Source of the DNA: Xanthostigma xanthostigma
Lineage: Eukaryota > Arthropoda > Insecta > Raphidioptera > Raphidiidae
DNA length: 64,000 bases
Assembly (NCBI GenBank): GCA_963575645.1
Contig: OY754469.1
Location: 49,000,753 to 49,064,752 of the forward strand
Direction: 5' to 3'
In this document: piece by piece, positions 23,108 through 34,315 of the stretch
Layout: each line of letters opens with the position of its first letter
How positions within the stretch are numbered: the stretch's first letter is position 1
Position numbers and translations under genes: made by a program
The notes under the pieces: model-generated
Database searches by the model: none
What the model saw: only the letters and a program-made list of their open reading frames with translations
What the model was told of the DNA's origin: nothing

Positions 23108-23690
23108 GAAATTTACAAATATGTTTTCTTAGAGCTCACCTACGTTATATAAGGAAGCCCTACGCAAAATTTCATGCATTTAGACCCACCGGTTTAGGCT
23201 GTACGTTGTCTTAGACTTTTTAAAGGAATTTTAAGAAAATAAAGTGTAAAAGTACATTTTATTGCCAAAAACGGAAATATCAAAAATTTGCTATCCAGCT
23301 CCCAGAAGCAGCAAGAGGTATTTATAGTGAAAAGAGAATAGAAGAAGACAAAACATAGTTGCATAATAGTTTTTATACTCACACCATAAATTGACAAAAA
23401 GACAATTTGTGGAGTGAGTATAAAAACTATTATGCAACTATGTTTTGTCTTCTTCTATTCTCTTTTCACTATAAATACCTCTTGCTGCTTCTGGGAGCTG
23501 GATAGCAAATTTTTGATTTTCCGTTTTTGGCAATAAAATTTACTTTTTTACACTTTATTTTCTTAAAATCCTAATAAAGGCTAAGACAACGTACAGCCTA
23601 AACCGGTGGGTCTAAATGCATGAAATTTTGCGTAGGGGTTCCTTATATAACGTAGGTGAGCTCTAAGAAAGGATTTATGAAAATTCATCC
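23108..23690. repeat. Giant palindrome, ~290-bp arms
   Basis: Centre near 23393. The left arm carries, inverted, the same landmarks as the right arm: 'acccaccggtttaggctgt' against its complement, 'gccaaaaacggaaat', 'ccagctcccagaagcagcaa' and 'ttgcataatagtttttatac'. Near-identity of arms suggests a recent origin or ongoing arm-to-arm conversion. Confidence 0.9.
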
Positions 23691-23896
23691 CCTTACTTTA
23701 ACACTGACCGACTGACCTGAATAAACAGGTATAGACAGTCATTGTTGTTTGATTTTTTAAATAAATGTTTTTCGGTAATAAATTATCTTTTGGTGATCTG
23801 GCAGGAATTAGGGAGTCCCTATTGTTCAAGGGAAAGAAGGGCCTGTCCGGTATTCCCTGAGACCAGACCGACGCTGCAAACTAATGTCATTTAGAC

Positions 23897-24208
23897 CAGG
23901 GGTGTCAGACTGATTTTTCTAAATGGCCATTTATAATATTTAGTGTGTGCTAGCCAGTCAGACTATAAATTAAAACTAATTAAAAACTTAAACACATACT
24001 ATATTAAAATCTTTATTTACTTTAAAACAATTTTCATACAAAGGTAATACAAAAAATAAAATTATCTTGAGCTTGAGGATTCAGAGACACCTGAGGTCTC
24101 TTGTTTTTGATAAGCTCATTAATGTCAGGTGTCTAAAATCCTCACTGGATAGATTCTGGTCGCGGGCCGTTTTGAAATGGCTTGAGGGACGTATCTTTGA
24201 CACCACTG
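23897..24208. mobile_element. hAT-like element, 312 bp
   Basis: Ends CAGGGGTGTCA and TTTGACACCACTG are inverted repeats. 8-bp duplications atttagac (23889-23896) and atttaggc (24209-24216) match at 7 of 8. The right end includes 'gattctggtcgcgggccg', shared with the copy at 24378-24682. Non-coding. Confidence 0.85.
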
Positions 24209-24377
24209 ATTTAGGCGCGTTTGATATAATTAGAATAACTTTTTAGTGACATCTAGCGGCCTTGGATGTAGCAATTTTTAAATAAGTTATTGGTGCCATC
24301 TGTTAGTGAAGTAATGAACTACAAAAAATGCCTTTTCGTGTATGCTCCCTTACTCGTAAAAATACTTTTAAGAATTT

Positions 24378-24682
24378 ATCTGACTGACTTTTCTAAAGGG
24401 CCATCTCTAAGATTTAGGATGTGTTAGCAGGCCAGACTTAAAATTAAAAACTAAAACACATATTAAATTAAAATCTTTATTTATTTAGTTTAAATCAATT
24501 TTTATATAAATGTAATAAAAGGGGTAAATTATCTTGAGCTTGGGGATCCAGCAATCTTAAAAATACCTAGTAGCATCGAATGCCGTCTAAAATCTTCATA
24601 CTGGATAGATTCTGGTCGCGGGCTGTATTGAGATGGCTTGAGGGCCGGATGCGGCCCGCGGGCCGTATGTTTGACATCCCTG
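24378..24682. mobile_element. Second copy of the same hAT-like family
   Basis: Shares 'ggatagattctggtcgcggg', 'tggcttgaggg' and the interior order with the element at 23897. The right end is complete (cggcccgcgggccgtatg, then TTGACATCCCTG) but the outermost left bases are lost, so no duplication can be paired. Confidence 0.75.
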
Positions 24683-25468
24683 CTGTAGAGCATCTATTAT
24701 TTACAACCATTCATTCACTGAAAAAATAACCACATTTTTTAAACGTTTTGATAAAAAATACAAAAATTCGTCAAGTTTGGAGACGTCCTCTCAGAGCCGT
24801 AACCAGAACCGTAACAAGAAGTAAAATTGGGGCCAATTTGTTATATGTCTGCACTTTATTAAATATAAAACAATAAAAATACAATTTTCAATGAGTTTTT
24901 TTTACATACAATTCTAGAAGTAATTTGTGGAAGGGATCCAAAAAGTATCTAGAAAAAACGAGTGTGGGCAACTTCGAGCTCTTAAAAAGTAGGCCCCGCT
25001 TGCCCCATTGTCGATTTGACCATGCGTTCAATACTTGGTCCGTCACTGTGCCAAAATCACACCGACATGTTTATTAGAATGGGAAGTGATCCAGGGGAAG
25101 GTTAGGAAGCCATTTCACGGTTGAGATCGAGAGTCACACGCTGTATGATAACACAGTGGCCACAAACATCCCAACGGTCCCTCCCTGACCGTGTCACACA
25201 GTTTTGGCTACCTGATAACTGGACAACATAAAGTGTTCCCCCAACTCACACACTGTTAACGTCAGACCTCATTGTTTAGATTTAATTTACTGTTAAACAC
25301 CACCTACTGATTTCACCTGCCACAATAAACTACGGGACATTTTCTGATAACTTTGGTGCTTGTGGATATAACAGTGCGCTACATGAAACAAAAAACCTTT
25401 TATTTAGATTTTTTTTTCATAAAGTTGTCTTAAGCTTCACACCGAACCAAAGTTACAAATTAGTTCTC
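24683..25468. other. Unassigned stretch
   Basis: 24795-25015 has 'cagagccgtaaccagaaccg' and 'ggccccgcttgcccca', words seen in decayed hAT elements, but no paired ends. 25020-25260 is richer in G and C with no long frame. Confidence 0.4.
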
Positions 25469-25891
25469 TTTTGACGTGAAAACGTCTTATAAATTGATGA
25501 AACACCGGCTGCACGCACGAAAAAGAGTAACGTTCCGCAAGCGAGAGCGCGATATAAGCGATAGTCTCTCTCTTCTCGCGTGACGTCAGAGAGTAGTGTG
25601 CGTTCAACATTTTTTTCGGCTGTTCCAGCGAAAGCTACATCTGACAGATGGCCAGATAAATTATACGGTTTGTTAACAAATATATAATATTACATTCTTT
25701 TAAATGTCTTTTATAATTGCTTAAAAATATGTATTTTGCTTTGTTTGATCAAATTATTAGTCGGTAAAAATATAGTTTGACAGCTACTAAAATTTAGGTT
25801 ATGTATTATTAAATATGATATTCAAGCGGAATGCGTTATCACGTAAAACTATCGTCCGTAAATCGACTTTACAGACAACCAATTTTTTTTT
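25469..25891 (-). mobile_element. Family B element, copy 3 (~423 bp)
   Basis: Minus-strand copy with both family ends, 'ttgacgtgaaaacgtctta' at left and 'acagacaaccaatttttttt' at right. The interior includes a locally GC-rich part (25540-25640) not in copies 1 or 2. Confidence 0.75.
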
Positions 25892-26088
25892 GCTTTGGAT
25901 TAAGTTCTAAAATAAATCCAAGATAGATAGACAGACATTCATTTATTTGCATTTTCGAAATAAAAGGGTGCATTAATTATATAATTTTTTTTTGGGGAAT
26001 TATAAAACGGTCGAATAAAAAAACAAATTTGGTGACTGATGATGAGGTACTGTTTTAATAACTTGAGATATTAAAATAATTGTTGGAT

Positions 26089-26586
26089 GACTAAATTACT
26101 AAGTGAGCGACTAGAATGCCTTCGGTAATTTTGAAGCAGATATCTTCTTTTGTTTTTACTTTTTATTTTTTTTTCACTTTGAGACTACAACTTAAAACTC
26201 ACATTTTCATGAAGATTGAAAACCACCGCTTTTTTTGGATAAAGGGGTATGCGAATTGTCTCGCAGTGAAACGCGATGGAGCAAAGGTGGAGTTTTTAAA
26301 AAAATAATTCCGGGGTGAACGATAAACGGGTATGCGAATTGTAATTCTGGGGTGAACGATAAAGGGGTATGCGAATTGTCTCGCAGTGAAACGGGAAGGG
26401 GCAAATGTTGAGTTTTTAAAAAAACAATTCCGGGGTGAACGATAACGGGGTATGCGAATTAAATAATTAATTGTTTGAATAGAACTGCGTTTTCTAAAAA
26501 ATGTATATTTAATTGACAGTCAATAAAATATATATTTTTTAGAAAACGCAGTTCTATTCAGTCGCTCACTTAGTAATTTAGTCGCC
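26089..26586. mobile_element. Inverted-repeat element with internal minisatellite
   Basis: Outer arms are gactaaattactaagtgagc on the left and the complement at 26558-26582. A second inverted pair, gaatagaactgcgttttcta and its complement, forms a palindrome at 26474-26560. The repeated cgctcacttag word recurs once more at about 26620. Confidence 0.65.
26244..26460 (+). repeat. Minisatellite, ~120-bp period
   Basis: 'ggggtatgcgaattgtctcg' starts at 26244 and 26364. The shorter 'ttccggggtgaacgataa' word occurs three times. About 1.8 units. Confidence 0.85.
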
Positions 26587-27148
26587 CAACTATTATTTTC
26601 TCGTCACCCGCAGTCAGTCGCTCACTTAGTAATATAGTACAGTAATCCAAATTGATTATTTTTGTCACCCAAAATTGTAATTTACAGTCACTCATTTAAA
26701 TACTACCCATTTTTTTTTTAGTTTAAAAAAATCTCCAAACAAAGCGTCCAGTCATTACCTAGTTGAACATAGGACTTGACCTGTTTTGTATCGTTTTATA
26801 ATTAAGATCTCGGTCGAGATTACAGAAGTCGTTTTGATATAAGATATGTATGTTTATGTTGATATTCATCTACATACATGCTAGCTGAAACTATTTATGT
26901 AATACAATAATTTACAGGGTGTGTGATAAAAATTGACGCATATCCGCTGAACGTTTCTCTGCAATTAGGACGTTTTTATTTATCACGATAATGAGATAAC
27001 TTTAAAAAAGCTGACGGAATCATCTCGATATCTTTAAATTCAACGGAGATATTCAATTGTTTGTACGAGAGCTGCGAGACTGCAAACGAAACTGATCGAC
27101 ATCTGGTTGTTGGCTGTTGGGCTGTATGTCGGTAACAATCTAACCTGT
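26587..27148. other. Unassigned stretch
   Basis: No gene seen. 26916-26960 has 'tacagggtgtgtgataaaaa', a word often at MITE ends, without a visible partner. Confidence 0.4.
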
Positions 27149-27840
27149 TGTAGCAAGCAATATTACATTAACTCTCGCTCTCTCTTTTTTCCAAATTATA
27201 ACAACATTCATTTTTCCAGCGTAGCTAAGGAAAACTAATTTTGACAATATTACAAATAAATATAGTTTTAAAAAAACTAAAAAACACGCTTTATATCGAA
27301 CTAAAAAGTAAAAAATATTTTTTTTAAATAAGCTTAAAACAATAATGAATAAAAAATACAAGTATTATTGTGAAAAAAGCGTAGGGCGCTCGATGTACGA
27401 AAATGTGGAACAACGCGCCCCACGCTTTTTTCACAATACTTGTATTTTATATTCATTATTGTTTTAAGCTTATTTTAAAAAAATTATAATTTACATTTTA
27501 GTTCGATATAAAGCGTGTTTTTTAGTTTTTTTTTAAACTATATTTACTATATTTATTGATTATTGTCAAAAATTTGCCGAAAAAAAACAATTTTTTTTTC
27601 GGCGTGGACGGGATTAGAACCCACGACCCGTGATTACGAGAGTTGACGTCAGCGAAGACCCGTGCCTTAGACCGCACGGCTAACCACTAGTTACAGTGCT
27701 GGCATATTATACTACAGTAATAAACCACTTGCTGTAGTCCAAACGGAGGTTACAAACAAACATACATATAAACTTACAAGTGAAGTTATTATAAAGCGTG
27801 TAAAAAGAGAGAAAGAGTTAATGTAACAAAGCTTGCTACA
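27149..27840. mobile_element. Family L inverted-repeat element with tRNA-like body, copy 1
   Basis: Probable terminal repeats are TGTAGCAAGC...TTACATTAACTC and GAGTTAATGTAA...GCTTGCTACA. Inside is a near-perfect hairpin of two ~125-bp arms (about 27270-27395 and 27405-27535: aacacgctttatatcgaact, gaataaaaaatacaagtatt, aaaaaagcgt), then a tRNA-like body on the minus strand. The second copy starts near 45340 but has lost the outer repeats and is split by a LINE. Confidence 0.7.
27601..27690 (-). tRNA. tRNA-like body in family L, copy 1 (pseudogene)
   Basis: On the minus strand an A-box region GTTAGCCGTGCGGTCTAAGG is followed about 60 nt later by a B box GGTTCTAATCC (consensus GGTTCGANTCC). The layout resembles a long-variable-arm tRNA such as Leu or Ser. 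The anticodon arm is not convincing, so I do not assign a specificity. The same sequence occurs at 45706-45793. Confidence 0.5.
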
Positions 27841-28313
27841 CAAACGATAAAATTTCCAATGCACCGAGTGACCCCTACCCATCCGTAACCAGCTCTTAGC
27901 CTGAACAGGCAATGTGTTAAAGCCTTTCATTTAGAACTAAATGTATTTTCAACTAACACAATTTGTAAAAGTTAATTTTCCGGTATGAAATCCCTCGGGA
28001 CAACTTCCAATTCACATCCTGTATTATAGATATCACGTGCTCGTAGGGGGACATGTGATATGTGAAACAATATGTTTGGATTATTATTTGTTGTGCCGTG
28101 ACTCGATCCCCTCAAATCTCAACTTGATTCCGACGCTCGCGCCGACATTTATGTCGACGCCGGACGCACGCTAGCCTTGCTTTTCTCGGCGGCGGGTTTC
28201 CAACATTCAATAACGTGGCACAGTACAGGTGCCATTATAAAGCGCGACACAGATGTTCAACTTGTCTTGCTTGTTCTTATGCTCGATTCTCTCAACAAAT
28301 TGTTAGTTGGTGT
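27841..28313. other. Unassigned stretch, partly GC-rich
   Basis: 28100-28260 stands out in base composition ('gccgacatttatgtcgacgc', 'ctcggcggcgggtttcc') but has no open frame of note and no recognised repeat. Confidence 0.4.
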
Positions 28314-28821
28314 TAGTGATGTGCCGGATCGTTAAAAATGTATATCCGCGGATACGGATCTGAATATGGATATTTGGTTTCAAGCTCCGCGGATACGGAT
28401 CTTAACTTTCTTAGAGTACGCGGCGGTAAATATAGCACATCGACTTTTGGAAAGAGACTATCTGTTATGGGAAAAAGTTATTGACTTCTTTAACAGATTG
28501 TCTCTTTCCAAAGATCGATGTGCAATATCTCATTATAAAGATAGTTTTTTAGTACCTTTGAGTTATGTACTATTGGTATGGTACTCACTACGATAAATGT
28601 TTGCAATATAAAGGTGCCAAATACGATTTTAAAAAATAAAAAATAATCTGAATGGAATTTAACAGGTTTTCATTATTACCTAATCAGCTATATATACATA
28701 AAATTTCATCTATGAATTGAAAATTAATAAGGTAAAAGATCCGCCAAAAACTAACGGATACGGATATTTGTTCTCTCTCGGATATCCGCGGATACGGATA
28801 CGGATATCCGGCACATCACTA
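28314..28821. mobile_element. hAT-like element, 508 bp
   Basis: Ends TAGTGATGTGCCGGAT and ATCCGGCACATCACTA are perfect inverted repeats. 8-bp duplications gttggtgt (28306-28313) and gttggtat (28822-28829) match at 7 of 8. Many 'ccgcggatacggat' words sit at both sides, and an internal hairpin (28438-28528) makes the 76-codon plus-strand frame a by-product, not a gene. Confidence 0.85.
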
Positions 28822-28841
28822 GTTGGTATATATTCGTAACA

Positions 28842-29347
28842 AACCTTATGTGATTTGGTTCTCGGTTAAAAAGATCGAAATTGGTTTTATTTTATAGTTT
28901 AAAAGTCACTAAGAAAAAGTGTCTATGGGCGCATAGCCTAAAAACCAATAGATTTTTAGCTAGAGATATGTTTAGCGAAATTTTAGATATAGGCCTATCC
29001 ATTGAATTCACAATCTTAAAAAATCCTATGCTCTACAAATAAGTTTTCGAGTGCGCTGAATCCGAATATGTCATTATTATTTTATACAGGTGACACACCT
29101 TCCAACATTACCTAGTTTTCGACTATTTTTCTATTTCTGAGAAAAGCACAAAACTTGAACATGGAACATGTTTGTGAATTCAATGGATATCCCTATATCT
29201 AAAATCTCGCTAAACATATCTGTAGCTAAAAATCTATTAGTTTTTAGGCTATGTGCCCATGGACACTTTTTCTTAGTGAGCTTTAAGCTATAAAATAAAA
29301 ACCATTTTCGATCAATTTAACCGAAAACCAAATCCCATAAGGTTTGT
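28842..29347. mobile_element. Foldback element, ~175-bp arms
   Basis: The left arm starts aaaccttatgtgatttggtt and the right arm ends with the complement of it at 29317-29345. The arms also pair through 'ttagctagagatatgtttag' and 'gccta' blocks. The loop is 29017-29170. Non-coding. Confidence 0.8.
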
Positions 29348-29740
29348 GCGGGATCCTTTCGTCAAGTTCCAATTTTCAATTTTCCCAATTCGCTGAGATG
29401 ATTTTTGTTTTCACAGGTTTCGCTGATGTTGATTATTTCCAACGTGTTGTATTTATTGGCAAGTTTTGTCATTTTGGCCAAACAGATATATTTTTAGTAT
29501 TCTTTGGTTTTGTTGGCAAATTTGATTGTTAATTGATTCCAGCATTCATTGTGTTCATTGATAGTAATTAATAATGCCATACGTCATGAGAAAATAATAA
29601 TAATACACGTTCAAATAAAATATCCATCCAAATAAAAAAAATCGTAAAAGGAAATATTGGTCAAGGAACACGTCAATAATATTGAGTGTCAGAAATTTTG
29701 CGTCTGCTCCCTCATTATGAACAGTGCGAAAAGTTGCCTT
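29348..29740. other. Unassigned stretch
   Basis: The 62-codon frame at 29344-29532 reads FSFQ-like low-complexity sequence. No gene or element ends recognised. Confidence 0.4.
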
Positions 29741-29774
29741 TGACGTTTCGATTCGGATTTAGATCTTCCTCAGA
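29741..29774 (-). ncRNA. Hammerhead-core-like motif
   Basis: Minus strand: CTGAGGA, A, GATCT, loop AAATCC, GAATC, GAAACGTC. The stem pairs at four of five positions including one wobble. See the finding on the motif family. Ribozyme activity is not established. Confidence 0.3.
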
Positions 29775-29879
29775 ATAATACTTGAGCTAAAAAAATTCAA
29801 AAATATAAAAAATTATTAATAACCAAGTGTGTATAGGCTAAGATGAAGGTTTCAATCTAAGTAAAACCTGGACACCAGT

Positions 29880-30125
29880 ACTACCAACCCACTGAATGGA
29901 ACGGCCAATCACAGAAGAGCATACTAAGACCGAGCAGAGAACACGAGCACGCTGACCATAAAAGAAGGAAGTATCTCACTTGTCGACACACTTACCTGTG
30001 AGCAGCCTGGAAGGACACTTCGCCCGCTACCACGTCGCCTTTGATAATGTCTATCGCAGTTGTAGACGATAAGTTAGGTAGAAAGACTAATAGATACAAG
30101 CCCGGAAACTAAGAAGATTTGGATT
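29880..30125 (+). repeat. Family H repeat, copy 1
   Basis: Contains 'gaacacgagcacgctgacca', 'acacttacctgtgagcagcc', 'gacacttcgcccgctaccac' and 'acaagcccggaaactaagaa'. At 30041-30075 it has TTGATAA, T, then a GTCTAT/GTAGAC stem and GATAAG, a decayed form of the hammerhead-like motif. Related copies are at 33660-33905 and 34316-34660. Confidence 0.7.
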
Positions 30126-30129
30126 AATA

Positions 30130-30679
30130 ATCAGTTTGTAATAAATAAAAATGTTGGAGTTTTTTTTTCAATATCAAAATTTTTATTTAGCTCGTTATTC
30201 TTCGAACTTACATTTGCGCAACCGTTGAGTAAAATATGACAGTGTGTGGTGAACTTTAGCAATAAGAAAACATTTTATTGTAAGTTGTATAGGTATAAGT
30301 ATGGAGAAAAGAGAGAAAGAGAGACGGAATGGCGTACACACAGCACTGGGCTGTTATACTGTTACGAGAACCACTAATATTTTGCTTGCCAGTCAAAAAG
30401 CCGTGTTCTTTCACACTTATATTGGTATTTTTATGACTGAACATATATAATGTATTGATTTTGTGTTCGTATTACATGCATGCACGCTTCCATGCACCTT
30501 AAAGCAGACAACACACCGTAATGTTTTCTTTTGTAATCTCTATTCTCATAACAGGATGGCCACATTTCAAATTTCCCTTATAATTCCAGGTTTTCCAGGG
30601 AGTTTATTATACTTTTTTTCATACCTCGATCGAAAGCACACACTTTCGGCATCAATTTTGTAAAGCAGAAAGTCTGTAA
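30130..30679. other. Unassigned stretch
   Basis: Nothing recognised. Short frames on both strands only. Confidence 0.4.
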
Positions 30680-31055
30680 TTTGCGCATTGGTGGGATTAC
30701 ACGCACCGATGCGGGAAGTACGTACGTTCGGGCGGCAGTAAAGAAAAACAACATATCAACTGTTGTTTAGATGTCGTTTCACGAGCAACCCTATTACATT
30801 TTAGCTAATAGTCGCGAACGGCTGTCATTCGTGCTTTTACGTATAACCTCAAAGCTGCTTGCTTGAAATTTATCTGTGTTTTTATGTAATTAATGTATTT
30901 AATAAGCGTACTTACGACCGAGGTATAAAGAAAAATAGTATACAACACACTAGCCGAAAGTTTGATATCCTTGAACTGCGCGTCAGCTTCGCCTCGGGCA
31001 TCATGACGCGCAGTGCAACGTATCAAACTTTCGGCCTTTGTGGTGTGATATAGTA
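30680..31055 (+). repeat. Family F repeat, copy 1
   Basis: Begins near gtgggattacacgcaccgat and ends with an inverted pair gccgaaagtttgatatcc / gtatcaaactttcggcc (30953-31040). A minus-strand copy enters at 63727 and runs off the window end. Fragments are at 57262-57356 and 57797-57850. Non-coding, class unknown. Confidence 0.65.
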
Positions 31056-31176
31056 ATTATTGTTTATCTGATTGTTTTATGACAGCCACTGAGTGTGGAT
31101 AAAGAGGAAGTCGAAAAGTCAATGATAATAACTATGTCTAAAAAAACAGTTGTGTGATTTTAAGAAACCACGACGC

Positions 31177-31502
31177 AAGTGAAACTTTTATTGGATTGTA
31201 GGCGTTGGATTGTAGACACTTATCCATCACGATTAATTATAAACAACAATATTCACATGAATACACGAATAAAAACATGTAAACACTGTTCAGCACTTGC
31301 CCGCATGACAGACTGACTATGTGTTATACATACTACACGGTCAGCTGATGCTAACCATGAGCGCCGCCATATTGGCCTTGGCTGCTCTACCGAGCGCCTA
31401 CTCCGAACGCCTTTCATTTCACCCCTACTCCGCGGCCGCCTGTAATGCGACATGCAACAGACGGCCAGAAAAATTCGGGGCGATAGAATAAAAGTTTCAC
31501 TT
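31177..31502. mobile_element. MITE with 16-bp perfect terminal repeats, 326 bp
   Basis: AAGTGAAACTTTTATT at 31177-31192 and its exact complement at 31487-31502. The interior at 31350-31445 is GC-rich ('gagcgccgccatattggcc', 'tccgcggccgcctg'). No coding. Confidence 0.75.
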
Positions 31503-31595
31503 TAAAAATATTTTTATATTAAAGAGGTATGCAAATGCTATAGCCATTTATGAAGAGCGCATCTTAGCAACGATGAGTTTGTAGAAACTGGATAC
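31503..31595. other. Spacer
   Basis: AT-rich, nothing recognised. Confidence 0.4.
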
Positions 31596-31850
31596 CTACC
31601 TAGAAAGCGGTATAATGTAAGACGTCTTGCATCCAACAGGAGACGAAGCGGGGCAGGGAGGTCTGCTGTTGCTATCAAACATTCCTGGTCTGATATGATA
31701 GCCGGTAGTTGGTACATCATCACAATACATAATGCCCAAGTCCTTCTTGTACCCCCTCTTCCAGTCTTCCAGCTGCACTGTCCTATATCTCTTACACACC
31801 AAATAGCTCCCAGCTATGTGTGTACACGTTGGTCCAATAACTAGTCCCAA
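31596..31850 (-). other. Unrecognised 84-codon frame in a GC-richer island
   Basis: Starts MGLVIGPTCTHIAGSYLVCK, continues with RTVQLEDWKRGYKK, and contains five cysteines. No known domain is apparent to me. Base composition is nearer balanced than the flanks, and a second minus-strand frame overlaps it (31538-31723). It could be a fragment of a captured exon or a transposon, or simply chance. Confidence 0.2.
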
Positions 31851-31916
31851 AAGTTTTAGTAGAAAATCTTAGAACATATCTGTAGCAAAAATTAAAAAAA
31901 ATATTTCTGTACTCTT

Positions 31917-32130
31917 AAGTTAAAATCTTTGATTAACGTCTGATTAGAACTCTTCAATAAATAAAATTATCGACTAACTATTCAGACAACTATAATAATA
32001 AAAATATATAACAAATCACTACATTAACGTTTCGGTCCTGATTTGTATCTTCTTCAGAAAAGCGCTAAAAAATACAAAAATTAATTAATAATAGTAAATA
32101 GTAAAATTCGCTTTAAGTTATTTTATATAA
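31917..32130 (-). repeat. Family I repeat with hammerhead-like motif, copy 1
   Basis: The edge carries 'ctttgattaacgtctgatta' and 'gaactcttcaataaataaaa', shared with copies at 49345, 52258 and 54141-54410. The motif at 32025-32057 (minus strand) is CTGAAGA, A, GATAC, AAATCA, GGACC, GAAACGTT, with a stem weaker than in the other copies. Confidence 0.65.
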
Positions 32131-32500
32131 TAAGGCAAAAGTCCCAATACCGGAACGACGAAGGGCATGTGACTAGTTTTTATTATTTAAAAAATATTTA
32201 TGCAGTTCATAAAAGACAGTATTTGCCCCATTATATAAAATGGACATTTGGCTATTCGATAATAATCAAATTAATAAGTTTTTCTGATATTTAATATATA
32301 AAATAAATGTTTTTCGAAGAAGTCTAAAAGACCCAGTATTGGAACGCTTAAAAAGCCTTGTCTTAATATCGGAATATGGTTGACCCAGTACCGGAATACT
32401 GAAAAAATTGGTGTATAATTTTATTTATTGAACTATTAAGTTAAGACTGAAAAAAGCTGGCAAAGAAGTTTGATGTAAAAAAAGTATGGAGAAAAAAAAT
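32131..32500. other. Unassigned stretch
   Basis: The word 'ccagtaccggaata' and relatives ('cccagtattggaacg', 'ccaataccgg') recur three or four times between 32140 and 32400. No gene. Confidence 0.4.
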
Positions 32501-32615
32501 CCTAAACTTTAAACACTAAACTTTAGTGTTTCCTGAAGATGAGAGCATAGCTCCCGAAATGTACATACGTTAATAAAACTGTTGTGGTAAGAAATCACTA
32601 TTCTTTATTTTTTTA
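32500..32615 (+). repeat. Hammerhead-like repeat, second subtype, copy 1
   Basis: Motif at 32532-32564: CTGAAGA, T, GAGAGC, ATA, GCTCCC, GAAATGTAC, one mismatch in a 6-bp stem. It is followed by 'taataaaactgttgtggtaa', whose complement precedes the copy at 48168-48199 on the other strand. Confidence 0.55.
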
Positions 32616-33510
32616 AAAGAAAATTAGAAATGTATAGGAAATTTTAAAACGATGCTTTTGAAACAATCTATATTTTTATATCGTTCGGCCAGCGCTGTTT
32701 GGTTTGTAGCTACCTTCACTACACCAGAATGTGAACATTTAATAATGGTGTCAGGGGATTTGAATACAAACATATATAATATTATGTACATACCTTCATA
32801 AGGTTACAAGCCGATGGGAAATCATGTGTTGTACGCCACTGGATAATACAACGACCACCGTCGGTTTAATAAATAATAATTGTATTAATATCAAAAGGCA
32901 CAATAGAAGGTCAAACGGAAAATTATTTTTAGTGTGCAGTCAACGAAAAAATAAATATTTTTTGTCCTGATATATCGCATAATGAATCTTTTAAATCATA
33001 TATTTGCAGATTACTGAGTCGGAAACCACTCTAATCATACATAGGTAGGTAAAAGTTCAATATTTTTAACGATTTTTAGTTATTTATAAGTTGCTTCAAC
33101 GAAAGAAAGTTTCGAGAACTAAACAAAGAATGCCTAATTACACGAACGGAAGAATTTGGAGTGGATAGGAAGAAGCAAGTTTGGGTTCATATTGCTTTGT
33201 TCTGCTTCTGGTTTCCAATTTGAATATAAAATGTCCAAAAATGATATTCTTTAAACAAAGATGAATTAACAATATTCTTGACTGTCCAGTTTTTGCGCTG
33301 TACTGGATGAGTGCGTGTGCCTCTGGAGGTGAAGGGAGAACGAAATAGAGAGAGAGAAAATAAATGCAAGGGGACTCCCGTAACCACACCTCCGTTTCAC
33401 CAACGTGATAAGCTTAATTGGTTTCCTCTTACAGTTCCTCTTTCTCTCCTTCTCACCCTTTAAATGAAATCGGTTAGCTCTAATCTGGAGTAAATTACTA
33501 AGAAACATAA
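32616..33510. other. Unassigned stretch
   Basis: Three overlapping minus-strand frames at 33138-33538 have no recognisable domain and use different frames of the same bases. No element ends seen. Confidence 0.4.
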
Positions 33511-33659
33511 TGAGCACACTGTATATACAGGATGTCACAGAAATTCACCGACAACTATGAAAATTATACTAGAATCCGTTGTATTTTCATTATGTCTAAA
33601 AGTGCCAGTTTTCAAACCATAATAAATTTTAGAAATTGTTGACAGAAGTGTTTAACTTG

Positions 33660-33905
33660 GACATCAGCACCGCGACATACAAAACCGGAACGACCACGAA
33701 AGAGCTACAACCGATCAGAGATCACTAAAACATTAAGCGTGAATTAAGGGAGAACACCAGTTAACGACACACTTACCGGTAAGCCGCCGAGGAGGACACT
33801 TTTCCCGTCGTCACACCGCTTTTGACAATGTCTAGACGAAACTTCAAGTAGAAATACAAATGAACAATAGCCTACAAGCCAGGAAATCAAGAAGGTTTGG
33901 AAGAA
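33660..33905 (+). repeat. Family H repeat, copy 2
   Basis: Shares 'acacacttaccggtaagccg'-type and 'gacacttttcccgtcg' landmarks with the other H copies, at lower identity. At 33822-33845 the motif is TTGACAA, T, then GTCTAGAC with no loop left, then GAAACTTC. Confidence 0.6.
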
Positions 33906-34315
33906 CGCCTACTCACTTGGATGTTCCCATGTTAATTCGATTAGATAGCCATTTCTATATTTCTCATCTAGTAAACAATCGCTAGAAACTAAAATTTCTT
34001 CCTACAAAACAATACTCTTTTCATATTGTTAATACAAAAGTCATGGCCATCTTGTTTTTTGATATATTAAGAACTCGTGTGGCACAGCACAACCAAAGGC
34101 GAGTTCTCTCAACACCTCATGCCAAATTAGTCACGTGCAGCATGAATGGCTAATGTATATTATTCTTGTTACACACTTTTATAAAACATCGTGTATATAT
34201 TTGGCCGTGCAAAAACAAGTCTATAATAGCATTCCGAGTGAAGCACTCCGAAAAGTTCTTTGAATACGACTGGAACGTCTACAGGTTGATTCAAACTCCT
34301 TCAGCATTGAGAAAG
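33906..34315. other. Unassigned stretch
   Basis: No gene. The 124-codon frame starting at 34166 runs into the H palindrome and has no family resemblance. Confidence 0.4.

Larger units (their letters stand above)
19716..23700. repeat. Array of ~150-bp units in both orientations
   Basis: Units contain, in order: 'cctaaaccggtgggtctaaa', 'catgaaattttgc', 'agttccttatataacgtagg', 'tttgaaaattcatcc', 'taagggg' and 'ctacttagttaaaactctaa'. At least ten units are recognisable (for example 19740, 19890, 20345, 20500, 20645, 22110, 22265, 22420, 23590, and inverted at 23100-23220). The array is broken up by palindromes and by the module at 20866-21300. No coding. Confidence 0.75.

Noticed and set aside
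28366-28596. 76-codon frame as a gene
   Set aside because: It is created by an internal hairpin of a hAT element with 8-bp duplications.
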